A DNA stretch of 64,000 nucleotides from Thamnaconus septentrionalis (lineage: Eukaryota; Chordata; Actinopteri; Tetraodontiformes; Monacanthidae). Under the pieces are notes generated by a model. It made no database searches. It worked only from the letters and a program-made list of their open reading frames with translations, and was not told the DNA's origin. The stretch is from NCBI GenBank assembly GCA_009823395.1, contig CM020510.1:11404773-11468772 (forward strand). Reading direction: 5' to 3'. Within the stretch, counting starts at the first letter, position 1. Each line of letters starts with the position of its first letter. Both the position numbers and the translations under genes were made by a program. This document shows positions 1-16,661 of the stretch, piece after piece.

Positions 1-210
1 TATTTTGAATTTCAGATTTCTCCTATTTTATGCAGTCCCCCTCCTTTACTTAACTAGCTTTCCCCTCTTACTCTGAGATTGTTGCTGCCTCTCTACATGA
101 AAAAGGACGACTGTCAAAATCAGTGACAGATTTTAGTTTATTTTGTACACAGTGTACACTGTATATTTGACATGAAAGAACAGGTCTTCGTAATAGTTTA
201 TTAATAATGT

Positions 211-220
211 ATTATTATTA

Positions 221-290
<70 letters not shown>
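211..290. repeat. (ATT)n microsatellite
   Basis: About 80 bp of nearly uninterrupted ATT/TTA triplets, visible directly, inside the presumed ryr1 intron. Confidence 0.95.
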
Positions 291-294
<4 letters not shown>

Positions 295-792
295 TGACCT
301 TTGTAGACACAATGTGAAAAGTTAAATGAATATGTTTGCATAAAATTTAATTAACTTTGCATCGATCTTAGCTGTATTACTTCAACTTTACTCTATGCTT
401 TTGAATTTAAGGGGTATGTCCATATGTAAGTCGCCATCCATGTTGTACCCAAACTCCAATTTCCCCCTGACTTTATAAGATTACCCACGAACAAGGATTA
501 AGTAGAGATGGCAGAAACAATTTGAGAAAAAAAAATAAACACCTTCCTTCCTTTCTAATTAAGTTTCCTCCTTATCCCTTCGTAATATAAATTTACTCTT
601 TCCCACTGAATGTAGGTATATGACAGTGTTGTGTGTGTACTAACCAATGCTGAGGGCTTGAAAATGAGTTTGCTCTGTGTGCCTGCAGTTTGTCACCTGG
701 CAACCTAACACAGAGCTGCAGTGTCTCAGTCTAATGTTGTTTCTGCTGCTTTTTGAAATTAACTGTACACCTGTAGTTTTTTTAAATGGTGC

Positions 793-794
<2 letters not shown>

Positions 795-833
<39 letters not shown>
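795..833. repeat. (CA)n microsatellite
   Basis: About 19 CA dinucleotides in a row, in the presumed ryr1 intron. Confidence 0.95.
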
Positions 834-837
<4 letters not shown>

Positions 838-1962
838 GCACGTTTTAAATTCACAAATGTGGACTAGTTTCTGCTTAAGCTCCGGTGTTTGTTGTATTTG
901 TTGTGCCTCTTTTATTTCAAGGAAATTATATTATCATTTCGATAAAAATTTATTATAACATTTAAAATAAAATAATGAAGATTTGAACTTTTTAAATACT
1001 GCAAGGCAGCATATACATTGCTATGAATGTATTACTGTCCAGACTTAGATTAAATAAACAATGGAGTATTGATGGGTAACATTATTTTCATGTGAAACCT
1101 TGTCAGATGCACCCAGATCCTGGACAACGAAACGGCGTAAGACTCTGTGTCTCTCTGTAACGGCCATCCCATGTAGCCACTTCATACGCGATAGAAACTT
1201 CTCCTCATACCATCATAGTATTAACTACACAGTTAAATAACCAATTAACTTTCATTTCCCTTTCCTTGTCCCTTCCCTTGTGTCTGGCAATATTCCCCCA
1301 TCTCCAACCCTTAAAAAAGCATTTGTAAAATAAAACCTAAACAAACAGTATTCCCTAAAAATAAGATAAATAAAAGCAAAACTGGAAAGTGCAAAGGAAT
1401 TGAAACTGCCTTTTGTTTTTTGTTTTTTAAATGCAGCAATGCTTTCAGTTGTTTACACTGTTATTCCCTTTTCATTTTCACATCACTGAAAGGGACAATT
1501 TTCTTAAAGATGAAATTAAAAATAGGATATTTGAGTTCTTATTTGTGACTGAAGCTCTTCAGAAGCGCTCATATCAGCTTCCTCACAGATGTTTGTCTCT
1601 GTTGCCCCCATGCTGCTGTAGACGCTCACAGAGTGGGAGTGGGAAGGCGATCCCAGCAGAGGAATCATTTCCCTCCTCTCGCACTCTTCCCCTTTTTACT
1701 GTGTCTGTTCTACTTCCTTTTGCATGATGTGTACCGCTGCTAAAATTGCATATGCTTTGTTTGAAAATGCAAACCAAGGATCCCTTTTGGAGTAGAGCGC
1801 ACTCTGAGGTAGTATCTCTCTCTTGCCGTCTCATCCTTTCAGAAAGAATCACAAATCCTCTGAAAATAAAGCCATGTCATGTTCCAGCAAAGTAGAAAAA
1901 AAGATAAATGCAGGAGTCAGTCTAGTTCTGTTCTCAGTGATTTGGATTTTGGTCTCTTGCAG

Positions 1963-7409
<5,447 letters not shown>

Positions 7410-8609
7410 TAACACCCTGCCACCTTAATGTGCATCTGGAGAGGAGGACGAGTGGAGAGGAGGAGGAGAGGGGAGGGAATTCAAAATGCGTCTACACCTC
7501 AGTTTTGTCTTGTGTGTCTCTCTCCTGCTGAAGCTATGCATACTTTGACTGCACTACTTCCCACCTGCAGCATGTTCGATGGAACATGTCGATGATTGTT
7601 GCGATGGAGCAGCTTTATGAATGACCTGAAACAAGAGAGGCATAACAGAAGCCCGGGGCCTTTTTAAAATCTTTGAAAACATGCTTAGAAAACACTCACA
7701 TGGCCTTTTTATTTTGAAATACATATAGGTTGCCTTGCGTGTTAGTGTTAATACACAGTCGCTACAGCTGTTAACGGTTCAGTGCCTATAGCAATGCCTT
7801 CTTTAGCGGTCACATTTTTTAGCTTCGACACTTCAAATCGTCTTGAATTTATTTACTTTATTTGTTTTGTGAAGTTTTCCCACTTTCTTGGTGTTGCCTC
7901 TCACTTGAGAACAATTTTAGCCCTCTCACTCCTTTTCTTCCTCCCTCAATACTTGATTAAAGGAAGAATGGAAACTCTTGACGGACTGACAAGCCGAATT
8001 TTAAAACTGCTTTGACGAAGTGTGCCAGCGTGAAAACAGCTGCGTTGAAAAAAAAACACTTAGTTTTGTACTCTGAAAGTCTTACGACGCATCCCACGAT
8101 GTTTGTGCTCCCACGCTCTGCCATATATAAGGTAGCGGTGATTTAAACATGCATATACGTATATATGTATACAACAATGACAAGGTTGTTTATTTATTTA
8201 TTGTTCATACGCAGACGGAGACCCTTGAGAGTGACTGTTTTGGCCTGAGTGTGTTTCTGGCCAGCAGTCCCTTTTATGACACTTTATGCACAGATACGTT
8301 TTTGCCCGTGAATTAAAATGAAGAGGAAGAAGAAGAAGAGGAAGAAAGTCTTGAATGTAGTCAATGTCAACACTCTGGCTGTAGTGTATAACTCAGAACT
8401 GTTTAAGCTGCTCAGAGGCCCTTTGATGAATAGACATATTTTACATACGTCATAGATAGTCATATATTTTTTTCTTTGAAGAATATAAAACAATCACGGT
8501 ATTTGTCAAACACAAGCTCCTCCCACACCAGGAAACTTCAAACTGGCTTCTACTCAAAACCTGCCTTTGCAAGTTAGGTTTTTGTGACACATTTCATTTT
8601 TTTTTTTAT

Positions 8610-8648
<39 letters not shown>

Positions 8649-8965
8649 TTTAGCAAATCCAGACATTGTTACGCAGTTATTACGCAGGAAAAAAAAAATC
8701 TTGTGTGACGCCGCGAGGTCTCAAACGGTTCTTTCCCAACACGCCTGTCGACATAAAGAACACGTACAACTCTTTGACCCGTATTATTCATCCTAATGAG
8801 TCACGAACGTCAGAGGCATGGCAGCATTTTGTTGGCCGACGGTCCTCGAGTGCGTACTTGTGCGCGGCTGTGATTCATGCCGAGGCAGCTGGTGATGGAG
8901 CTGACGGGGGCGTCCTCTCAACCAAGCCTCTATTTCACTGCAGAATAAACAGATTATTTTAAGGA
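7410..8965 (+). other. ryr1: ryr1 3' UTR (inferred) with candidate poly(A) signal
   Basis: About 1.55 kb of non-coding sequence follows the TAA. A canonical AATAAA lies at 8944-8949, the first strong signal seen after the stop. A poly-T/ATT tract lies near 8598-8648. The end point is inferred. Confidence 0.5.
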
Positions 8966-9226
8966 GAAGGATTCGTTTTGTCTCGCTCTGTGCGTTTTTA
9001 CTCTCTTCTCGTCACTTTGCGAGACCTGGCGGTAGATCATTGGCAATTGGCGGCTTTTAAAGTTTCCATGTCTGTGATCTGTCGCTCCGCCCCCATGATT
9101 CTCGGCTTTTTAAAAAGTGTGTACAAAAAAAAGAGAGAACGTTTTGTGATATGACGTGACATCACACACCCTGTGAGGCTGTATGAGTGCTGTCACCCAA
9201 ATCTGTCTTTTTGTTTAAAAAAAATA

Positions 9227-9230
<4 letters not shown>

Positions 9231-9304
<74 letters not shown>
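9231..9304. repeat. (GT)n microsatellite
   Basis: 37 uninterrupted GT units, directly abutting the mobile element that starts near 9309. Confidence 0.97.
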
Positions 9305-9307
<3 letters not shown>

Positions 9308-9308
9308 A

Positions 9309-9630
9309 TACACTACAAGTCAAAAGTTTGGACACACCCTATGAATTTAATGTCTTTTCTTTCATTCTCATGACTATTGACATTGCAGTTTCTCACTGAA
9401 GGCATCAAAACTACGTATGAACACACATTGAATTATGAAGGAAACAATAAAAGTGTAAAAATAGCCACCTTTCATAAAAAGCATATTTAGAATTATTTAA
9501 CATGTTTTTCTTTGCTGCATAAGTACACACAGTATATCTGGCTCATATATTTGATGTCTTCAGTATCTATCTGTGGTGTAGAAAAAAAATTGCATGAGAT
9601 GGTTTGTCCAAACTTTTAACTGGTAGTGTT
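9309..9630. mobile_element. Tc1/mariner-like MITE
   Basis: The left end reads CACTACAAGTCAAAAGTTTG. The right end reversed reads CACTACCAGTTAAAAGTTTG. These are inverted terminal repeats next to TA-rich flanks. The TIR type (CACTACCAGTCAAAAGTTTGGACACACC family) is familiar from Tc1-like non-autonomous elements in fish. There is no transposase ORF in the roughly 320 bp. The left end landed directly beside the GT microsatellite. Confidence 0.75.
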
Positions 9631-11019
9631 TATATATGTGTGTGTTTATGTATACACACATTTATATGTACATGTATCTACATATATATTTTCATATATA
9701 GATATATTTAAAAAGAGCGAGAGATAGAATGCGATGTTGTGACTTCAGGTTTTACCATCAAGTAATTCCAGCTCCACTCACCTATTGCCTCCATTAAACC
9801 ACAAGTACAAGATTGCTGCTGATGTGAAGATAAGGCCGAGCCGTGACTCTGTTTGCCCGAGGAGGACTGGTTTGGCTGGATAGCTTGTGAAACATCTTAT
9901 TCACACTGCGCAAGGAAAATAAATAACCGTCCAGCTCACACCGTATCAGGCTGCTGAACGTTGCTCTCACAACTACATGCTGAAGGCTCTTGAAGAGTCA
10001 CTAAAGTCATTTTCACGATGCAAGGGGGGTTACAGCTACCACTTGAAAATAACAGCAACTCTTTGTGCAAGGACAAATTTGAGGTGTCCCAGGCTCACGG
10101 ATACCTTTTCTCCCAGTTCTCAAAAAGCTCTTTATCTTTTAACAAGCAAGTATGAATGGAATTTCTGGCTGCACTAACTCGCCAAAGTAAACGTACTGTA
10201 ACAGTCCATTGTGAGACCTGTTAACACACCACGTCAACTGGTTAATCACCTTTTTGTGTCCCGAGTCTACAGGTGTGCTAGAGTTTTGTGCACTGGTTAA
10301 ATAGTGGCCATCTTGGCACGCTCCACTTAACAAGTTAACATTTTCAGCAGCTAACCGTATTAGCAGGGAACAGTAGCTGGCTAGTGCTAACAAAAAAAAA
10401 CAACAACCAAAAAGTGGTCAAGATTTGATTTTTTTGTGCAGCCAAATGTTCAACTACGGTGGCCACAGAACGTGGATAACAAGGGGGTCGTGTTGAATGG
10501 TCACATGACTTGTCAGAGTCAGTCTAGACTAGTTCAGATCAAACCTCAGCTCAGAGCTTCTGCTTGGTGATGAGCTGATGATGAGCAGGTGGCTTGATGC
10601 CAGAGGCAGAGCAGGTGTGGCTGGTGCAGGCAGAGCAGCAGGAAGCACACAGGCACAGACACACTCTTCTTCTGTTCTATTTGTTTTAGGGATGCTTTAT
10701 TTGCACTCCAACTCTTTTTTTTCATTCAGTCATGCTGTATGTCACTGTCAACATTAAAAAACAAACTAACTAACTAACAACACTTTCCAGAATGAGAATG
10801 TTTGAAACAGAGTCTGCACTTCAGTTCAAACATTCAAGGAAATATTTAGTGCAGAATGTCAACGCACCTTTTTTTTTTTTTTTTTAAAAAAAGAAGAAAA
10901 ACAATAACGTATTATTTTTTCTGAATCTTCCACTGCGTGTCAAAAGTCAGTGCATGGCTGGTTCCTGCAAAACAAACAGTGATGCAATGCCTGGTTGCCA
11001 CTCCCTCCCTCCTCACCTG
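9631..11019. other. Intergenic region between ryr1 and the galectin gene
   Basis: No gene seen. It holds AT-rich sequence near 9630-9720 and a poly-T/poly-A stretch near 10868-10900. The last few hundred bases are presumably the galectin promoter region. Confidence 0.5.
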
Positions 11020-11025
11020 TATAAA
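11020..11025 (+). promoter_or_regulatory. TATA box of the galectin gene
   Basis: TATAAA in the context CTGTATAAAGCCGGG, 87-92 bases before the ATG at 11112. This leaves room for a start site near 11050 and a 5' UTR of about 60 bases. Confidence 0.6.
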
Positions 11026-11111
11026 GCCGGGCCTCCAGGTAGGTGTGCAGCGAGCTCCTGACAACAACCTCCTGCTTCTCCTCCAGCCCGTTCCTCTCTG
11101 TGCTCACCGCC

Positions 11112-14042
11112 ATGGATTTTGTCGCTCCTCGTGGCTACCAGCCAATCTACGAACCTGTAAGTGTGGCTCTGTGACAATTAGTACAAAGGGATTGAGGTTA
11201 AACCGCAAGTGCTTCTTTCTTCTTCTGATGCATTACGGTGACACCAATAAAAATGTAATTGGTTGCTAATGACCTCATTAATTGCTGGGGATTCTCTTGT
11301 AAAGTGGTTGTGCATAAAACATTTGGTTTTTTATAGTTTCTAAGAACTTACTTTTAAGACCTGGCCATGTTGGTTGTTTCTATTTTATAATTAAACCAAT
11401 AAGTATCTTTATTTTAAAGTCATTATTATTCTGCTCTAAATTAAAGCAATCCATAAGCTTAAAATGCCCAAGGTGGATCGGATTTGCAGCTCAGGTTAAG
11501 CATGTTTGACACTTTGACTTTTGTACAGAGCATTCCCTTCATGAAACACATTCGTGGAGGCCTGAAGGAGGGAACTCACCTCTACATTCAGGGATCAATT
11601 CCTGAGAATGTTTCCATGTGAGTACAGAAAGTGTCAATCTGTGAAAAAGCGTATCACATTACGCTATGAACTTACAGCATGTTCTGCTATGAGATTGTAA
11701 GGTCGTTATTTTTTTTTTTCTTTTGCAAACCATTTCAAAGCAGAGGGAACACCTTGAGTAATCTCAACCTGGGTGGAGCTGCTTTCTTTATGTGGTTGAA
11801 AGTCAAACTGCACTCGAAACACACAGTCCCACACTTATCAAAATTGACTCCTCCTTCTCAAAATAGAAAAATCTGAGGCCTCAATGCAGGTTTATTGACC
11901 GTAAACGGGGAAAAAGACCAATAGTGCATGAGATCCGCCTGCACAGTGACATTTTTAGGAGCTTGACTCCAGTTTGACTCCAGCCGTGTTTTTCTGAGCT
12001 GAAACTTGTGGCTCTCGTGCTGTTTCTCTCCTGCAGGTTTGTCATCAACCTGCGCTGCGACACGACGGAGACCGGCAACATAGCCATGCACATGAACCCC
12101 CGATTTGACGGATGGGACAAAGTGATTTTCAACACCTTTGAGAATGACTGCTGGGGCTCGGAGGATAAGCTCCGTAGAATGCCTTTTACCATTGGTGAAA
12201 GTTTTGAGCTTGTCATCGAGGTCACGTCAGCAGGCTACAAAGTGAGTTAAAAAAACAAACAAACAGAAAAACAAAAGCAAGTCCAGACAATCAAACTGGA
12301 AAAAACAAACAAAAAAAGATATGCCAGCCATTGCAATACAACTCTAGTTTGATGAATTCCAACTAACTCTTCCTTATCGCAGTGCAATGACGTTGTACCT
12401 GTTGCAGATCATTGTTAACGGGGAGGAGTACCACACCTATGAGCACCGCATATCTGTGGATCGAGTGCGTGCGTTGAACATCACAGGAGACGTTGACATC
12501 CGGAGCATCATCTTCATCGCGGTGAGACTCTTGATCCTGCTGCGGCACAAATGAGAATCGGGGTTTTTGTTTACTTATCTAAATAATGTCACTCAATACT
12601 TTAATGTCATAATGAGTAACTATAAGATGTGTCTTTCACAATGGACCTTGGTTTGGTTTTACAGTTTTGTTTGGTCATTTCAGGGTGGTATGGAGCAATT
12701 CCCCGACTATGAGGTATGCTTCTTTGTCAATTTCAGTATATTTCAAGAAATAGTACAACCAGAGACGTGTATTTTTTTTGACCTGCCTTTCAAAATGAGT
12801 GATGTGCTTCTATCTATTCTGGCTCTTCCAGGACGACTACCCAGGTTTCGACTTGCCAGTGAGTAAACTGTCCGATACAGTTGCAGTACTGGACGTGGTG
12901 GTGATGATCTAATGTTTCCTTCTGAATCTGATTGTAGGGCCTGGACGAGACGCCAGCTTTCAACCGTGTAAGTAAAAGTGAATTAGCGTTGTGCAGAACC
13001 CCTTTGTGTTTGTGCGTGGTGTTCATGAAGGTTTCATTTATTTTTTTTTGTCAAAGTTATGAAATCATACTCATGCAGTCCTGACTGGATGAGTTTGTTA
13101 CATATTAAAATATTTGTAGTGCAACACTAAAAACTGCATATTGAGGTTGCGTCTATATTTTAATACTCCTTTAAAACTATTAAGTCTGTAATAAGTCTTG
13201 CACTCAGCTCTAATTTAAGGTACAGAGTTAACAGGGATTAATTAAGTGTTGAGATTCTAGCACTGCTGGCACCACACTGCTCTCTAGTGGTCACTGATGG
13301 GAAGATATTTTTGAGAAATTGCACCAACCGTCACCAATGTGACCACTTCAAAATCACGCTGGAGATGACGGGTTCACTGAGAAGTTAGCAGGCCATCATC
13401 TTCCAGAGCACTTTGTGTTGTCTGATCTCATTAATCAGAAGCTCAATGTTCACCTTGCTGTCGCTGCATGCTTTTAGCCTGTTCCGTGCTACATCCCCAT
13501 CCCACGAGGGATGCACCACAAGAGAACTGTTATCATCAGGGGCAAGGTGCCCTACAACGCAGACAGGTATATGCGTACGTGAACCTCCCACAAATCCCTA
13601 CACTGATCATAAGAGTGCAAAATAAATCCGACCCATATTGCCTGATTTCTGTAGAATCGAATTCAACTTTGTGAGGAGCAGCACCAAGGACATCGTCTTC
13701 CACCTTAATCCCAGGGTGAGGGAGGAGATTATTGTGAGGAACAGCCAGCTGGGAGGATCCTGGGGCAGGGAGGAGAGGGGGCACAATTTCAACCCCTTCA
13801 GGGAGGGCGAGTACTTCGACGTGAGTAGCTGCTGCCTCTGAATCCCGCCTCTGCCTTCATGCTCTTGTTTAATTCCTTCTCTGTCTGTTCCTCAGATGTC
13901 AATCCGTTGCGGGCGCGAGAAGTACAAGGTGTTTGTCAACGGGAAACACCTGTGCGACTTCCCTCACCGCATGTGCGACTTCAATGAGATTGACAGACTG
14001 GAGATTGACGGAGATGTGGAGATCACCTACGTCCACCTCTGA
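11112..14042 (+). CDS. lgals4: Tandem-repeat galectin, galectin-4-like, complete
   Basis: Beta-galactoside-binding lectin with two carbohydrate-recognition domains. Exons: 11112-11156, 11529-11617, 12037-12241, 12408-12521, 12684-12713, 12832-12858, 12938-12967, 13478-13566, 13655-13820, 13896-14042, giving 313 residues. The N-terminus MDFVAPRGYQPIYEP resembles the galectin-4 start. The first domain (about 17-150) has the sugar-binding signature H-NPR, V--N and W-SE (HMNPRFDGWDKVIFN, CWGSEDK). The second (about 181-313) has FHLNPR, IIVRN and SWGREER. Both sites therefore look intact. There is no signal peptide, as usual for galectins, which leave cells by a non-classical route. The short linker comes from three tiny exons. 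It lies between ryr1 and axl and is convergent with axl; LGALS4 also neighbours RYR1 in human 19q13. Galectin-8 or -9 type is the main alternative. Confidence 0.85.
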
Positions 14043-14120
14043 GATGATGAAAAATGGTACAAAAGCTCACTTCAGCTCTATCATGTGTCCTTGGGTCATT
14101 GTTCACAGCACAAGCATTAA

Positions 14121-14126
14121 AATAAA
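14121..14126 (+). promoter_or_regulatory. Poly(A) signal of the galectin gene
   Basis: AATAAA about 80 bases after the galectin stop codon, giving a very short 3' UTR. Confidence 0.7.
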
Positions 14127-14771
14127 ATCTTAACTTTGTGTGTATGTGACAATTTACTGAGTCAAAACATAACAAATACACATTTATTTCTTATACAAAA
14201 TACTGTAGCTGTGGTATAAAACAGTTTACAAATCATGACTGGTGGTTACAGGCTTGTCGTCCCTGCTCCAATATATAAAAATTCTGGGTTTTCTGAAGGC
14301 ACTGAAGGTAAAAATGTAATATCTAAAGGCTGGTGCCACATGAGGTTCTGCAGCTAACACGGGGTTCTTTATCGTCAAGATTCTTGCAAAAAAGTACTTG
14401 AAGTTTAAAGGCAGGATATTGTGAAATTTAGATCGCACCTTGGCCTTTCCACCTTAATTGGAGTCTACAAATACAATGGCGCATCAATAAACGTACCTCA
14501 CTTTGTTCTAGCAATACACTTGAGAAGAGACTGAGGTATAACAACAAACATTAAAGTACCTTTGATGATGAACACAATTTGTACAAATTGCCTCCCAAAT
14601 TGTGTGTATGAATAATGCTTATATATACAGTATATACTTGTACAAAAACAAAGAAATAAGTGCATGCATTATGAAAAGTTGAAGCAGACTTTTTGGCTGC
14701 TTTCTGTCTCTTTCTTGAAGCTGGTGTTTTTTGTTTGTCATTTTTATTTAATCTATACATAGCTTAAACTT

Positions 14772-15100
14772 AAAGGTCCCATATTATGCTAAATTCCCTT
14801 CAATTTTTTTCTAACTAGTTTCTGGCATGAATTAACTGCCAGAAATGGAAAAAGTCCATCTTTAACTTGCTCCACATTTTAGAGAATGTGCATGTGCTAA
14901 AACATTAAATTCTGGAATTTGTGATGTCACAAAAGGGCAGTGGAAACTCTCTCAGGTTAGTGACAACAAATCCAACCAGCCAGCAATTTAGCCTTGCAAA
15001 AGAGGGCTAAATATACTGTTTCCTGGAGATGAGTTGAGGTGTTTGTTTGATTTAATTGTATCATGTTGCTGGGATGAAATCAGCATAATATGCAACCTTT
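14772..15100. mobile_element. MITE with TIR AAAGGTCCCATATTATGCT (copy 1)
   Basis: The left end is AAAGGTCCCATATTATGCT. The right end AGCATAATATGCAACCTTT is its inverted counterpart with two mismatches. Inside is a core GTGATGTCACAAAAGGG at 14921-14937 that recurs in three other places in the window. It has no coding capacity. Confidence 0.7.
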
Positions 15101-15840
15101 AAAAAAACACAATTCATCTCAGAATAGAGTTTCAGGATGATGACAAATGTGTGACCCTGACTCTTTTCTTTCTGATGGACTTGTGTTTTGTGTCCAGCAG
15201 TGCATTTGCAAACTTTATACTCTGCTCTGAGAATAGAAAGACTGTTTCATGTGTCCATGAGTTCACAAAAAGACCTACATCCTGGCAGTCATTAAAAGGC
15301 AAAATAAAAAAAATTAAAAAAACATACTAAAATACGCTGCTTAAAAAAACAAAATGAAAAACATTAGTGCAAAATTGACAAAAACAGCATAAAAAATGTA
15401 CAAAATGTGTGATAACACTGTGCTTGAGCCAAAGGCAAAGGTGAGGAATTCCTCCTGCCATTTGCCTCGTGTGACCACATCATGTCCATCCCCACCCTCA
15501 GCCCGCCCACCATCCTCTGATTATTCGGGCCCTTTCTGATTTGACCAGTTCCCCCGACTGTACAGTCTCAGGTTCCTGAGGTATGACTAGAAAAAACAGA
15601 ACGAAAAACAGGAGGAGACATTTTCACTCATGTGACCTGTGAATCTCTAATGGCACTTAATGCACAAGAAACCCCTGTAGAGGTGGGGGGTGTTAAGAAT
15701 GCTACATGGAGCTAACACGTTAACTGTAAGAGGTTTTGAAGAACATGAGTGCGGCAACTCACACAAGTCCTTGAGCTCTGTAGAAGCTCTCGCTTCTGTA
15801 GCGTAAGTTATTTTCTTGTTCTTTTTTATCTTATCTTTAC

Positions 15841-15999
15841 GAAAGCGCATCGCTGCCACCCTAGAAAAAAAACAAAAAAAACAGGGCTCAGTATCACGTG
15901 ATAACGTGAAACTATCACGTTATTTCGTGATAGTTTCGCGTTACAACTTAAAACTGAGCCTGTTTTCTTTCTAGGGTGGCAGCAATGGGCTTCCAAATA
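15841..15999. mobile_element. Fold-back palindromic element
   Basis: The outer arms 15841-15891 and 15952-15999 are inverted copies (GCTGCCACCCTAGAAA against TTTCTAGGGTGGCAGC, GGGCTCAGT against ACTGAGCC). The inner arms 15903-15919 and 15926-15942 pair at 16 of 17 positions around a 6-base loop. The whole about 159 bp would fold into one long hairpin. It lies in the probable axl 3' UTR. Confidence 0.8.
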
Positions 16000-16661
16000 T
16001 CTTCTACTACTACGAAGCTTCTCTTTTAGGATGTTTCTAAGGTCCAAATGCTGCACAATCACTCACAGAATTGTTTTTCTGGATGAAGTGACTAGTGTCA
16101 ACAATAAAAGTGTAACATTCTTGGTGCTGAATATATGAATAAGAGCAAATGCACCGTCTGCAGTACTAGCTTAGAAGCAGTCAGTTGGGGGCGCTGTTTC
16201 TCTGTTTCTCTTCTCCGTGAAACTAAGCAGGTGTTTTTTTCTGGCAGTGTCTCAGCTGGTTTCACAGACGTTTCTCGTAGATGTAAGTATTTTTTTCAGC
16301 TTTGTCACGTTGAAGTGAGTACAGTATTGAATAGCTACCCAGATTTCTCTCTTTCATTCTTCTACAGAAAACATGATCCCTGAACTTGCTCTCCTCCTGC
16401 TTCATGCATGTAACACACATGCACTGTTGTACTCAGTTTCAAATGTAAAAGTTATGATGTAAAAAAAACCTACCCATCTCTTTCGGAATGCCTTGGTTGT
16501 GTGTGTATTTGCATGTGTTTTTGTGCAAAAATATCAACTGAGGGCCACACGAGGTTGTGGACAGTCACCAGCGGGAAGCTGGATCTTGTTCTTGGACTGG
16601 GGTGAAATAATGGCACATTTTGGCAGTGATCAGTCTAGTCATTGTTTTGAGGGCAAAGCAG

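Larger units (their letters stand above)
1..1962. other. Non-coding left flank, probably a ryr1 intron
   Basis: No ryanodine-receptor exon or other convincing coding segment was found before the acceptor at 1962. The stretch is AT-rich and carries two microsatellites. Because the first coding exon at 1963 begins in mid-protein, this is inferred to be the downstream part of a ryr1 intron. Confidence 0.6.
14127..16661. other. Region between the convergent galectin and axl genes; probably includes the axl 3' UTR
   Basis: No coding sequence is supported. On the minus strand, AATAAA-type signals occur at 14743-14748 and 14183-14188. If either is used, the axl 3' UTR would be about 1.9-2.5 kb and would contain both mobile elements listed here. 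The extent is inferred. Confidence 0.45.

Noticed and set aside
9173..9399. Open frames with Cys-Val repeats
   Set aside because: Translation of the GT microsatellite; no gene context.
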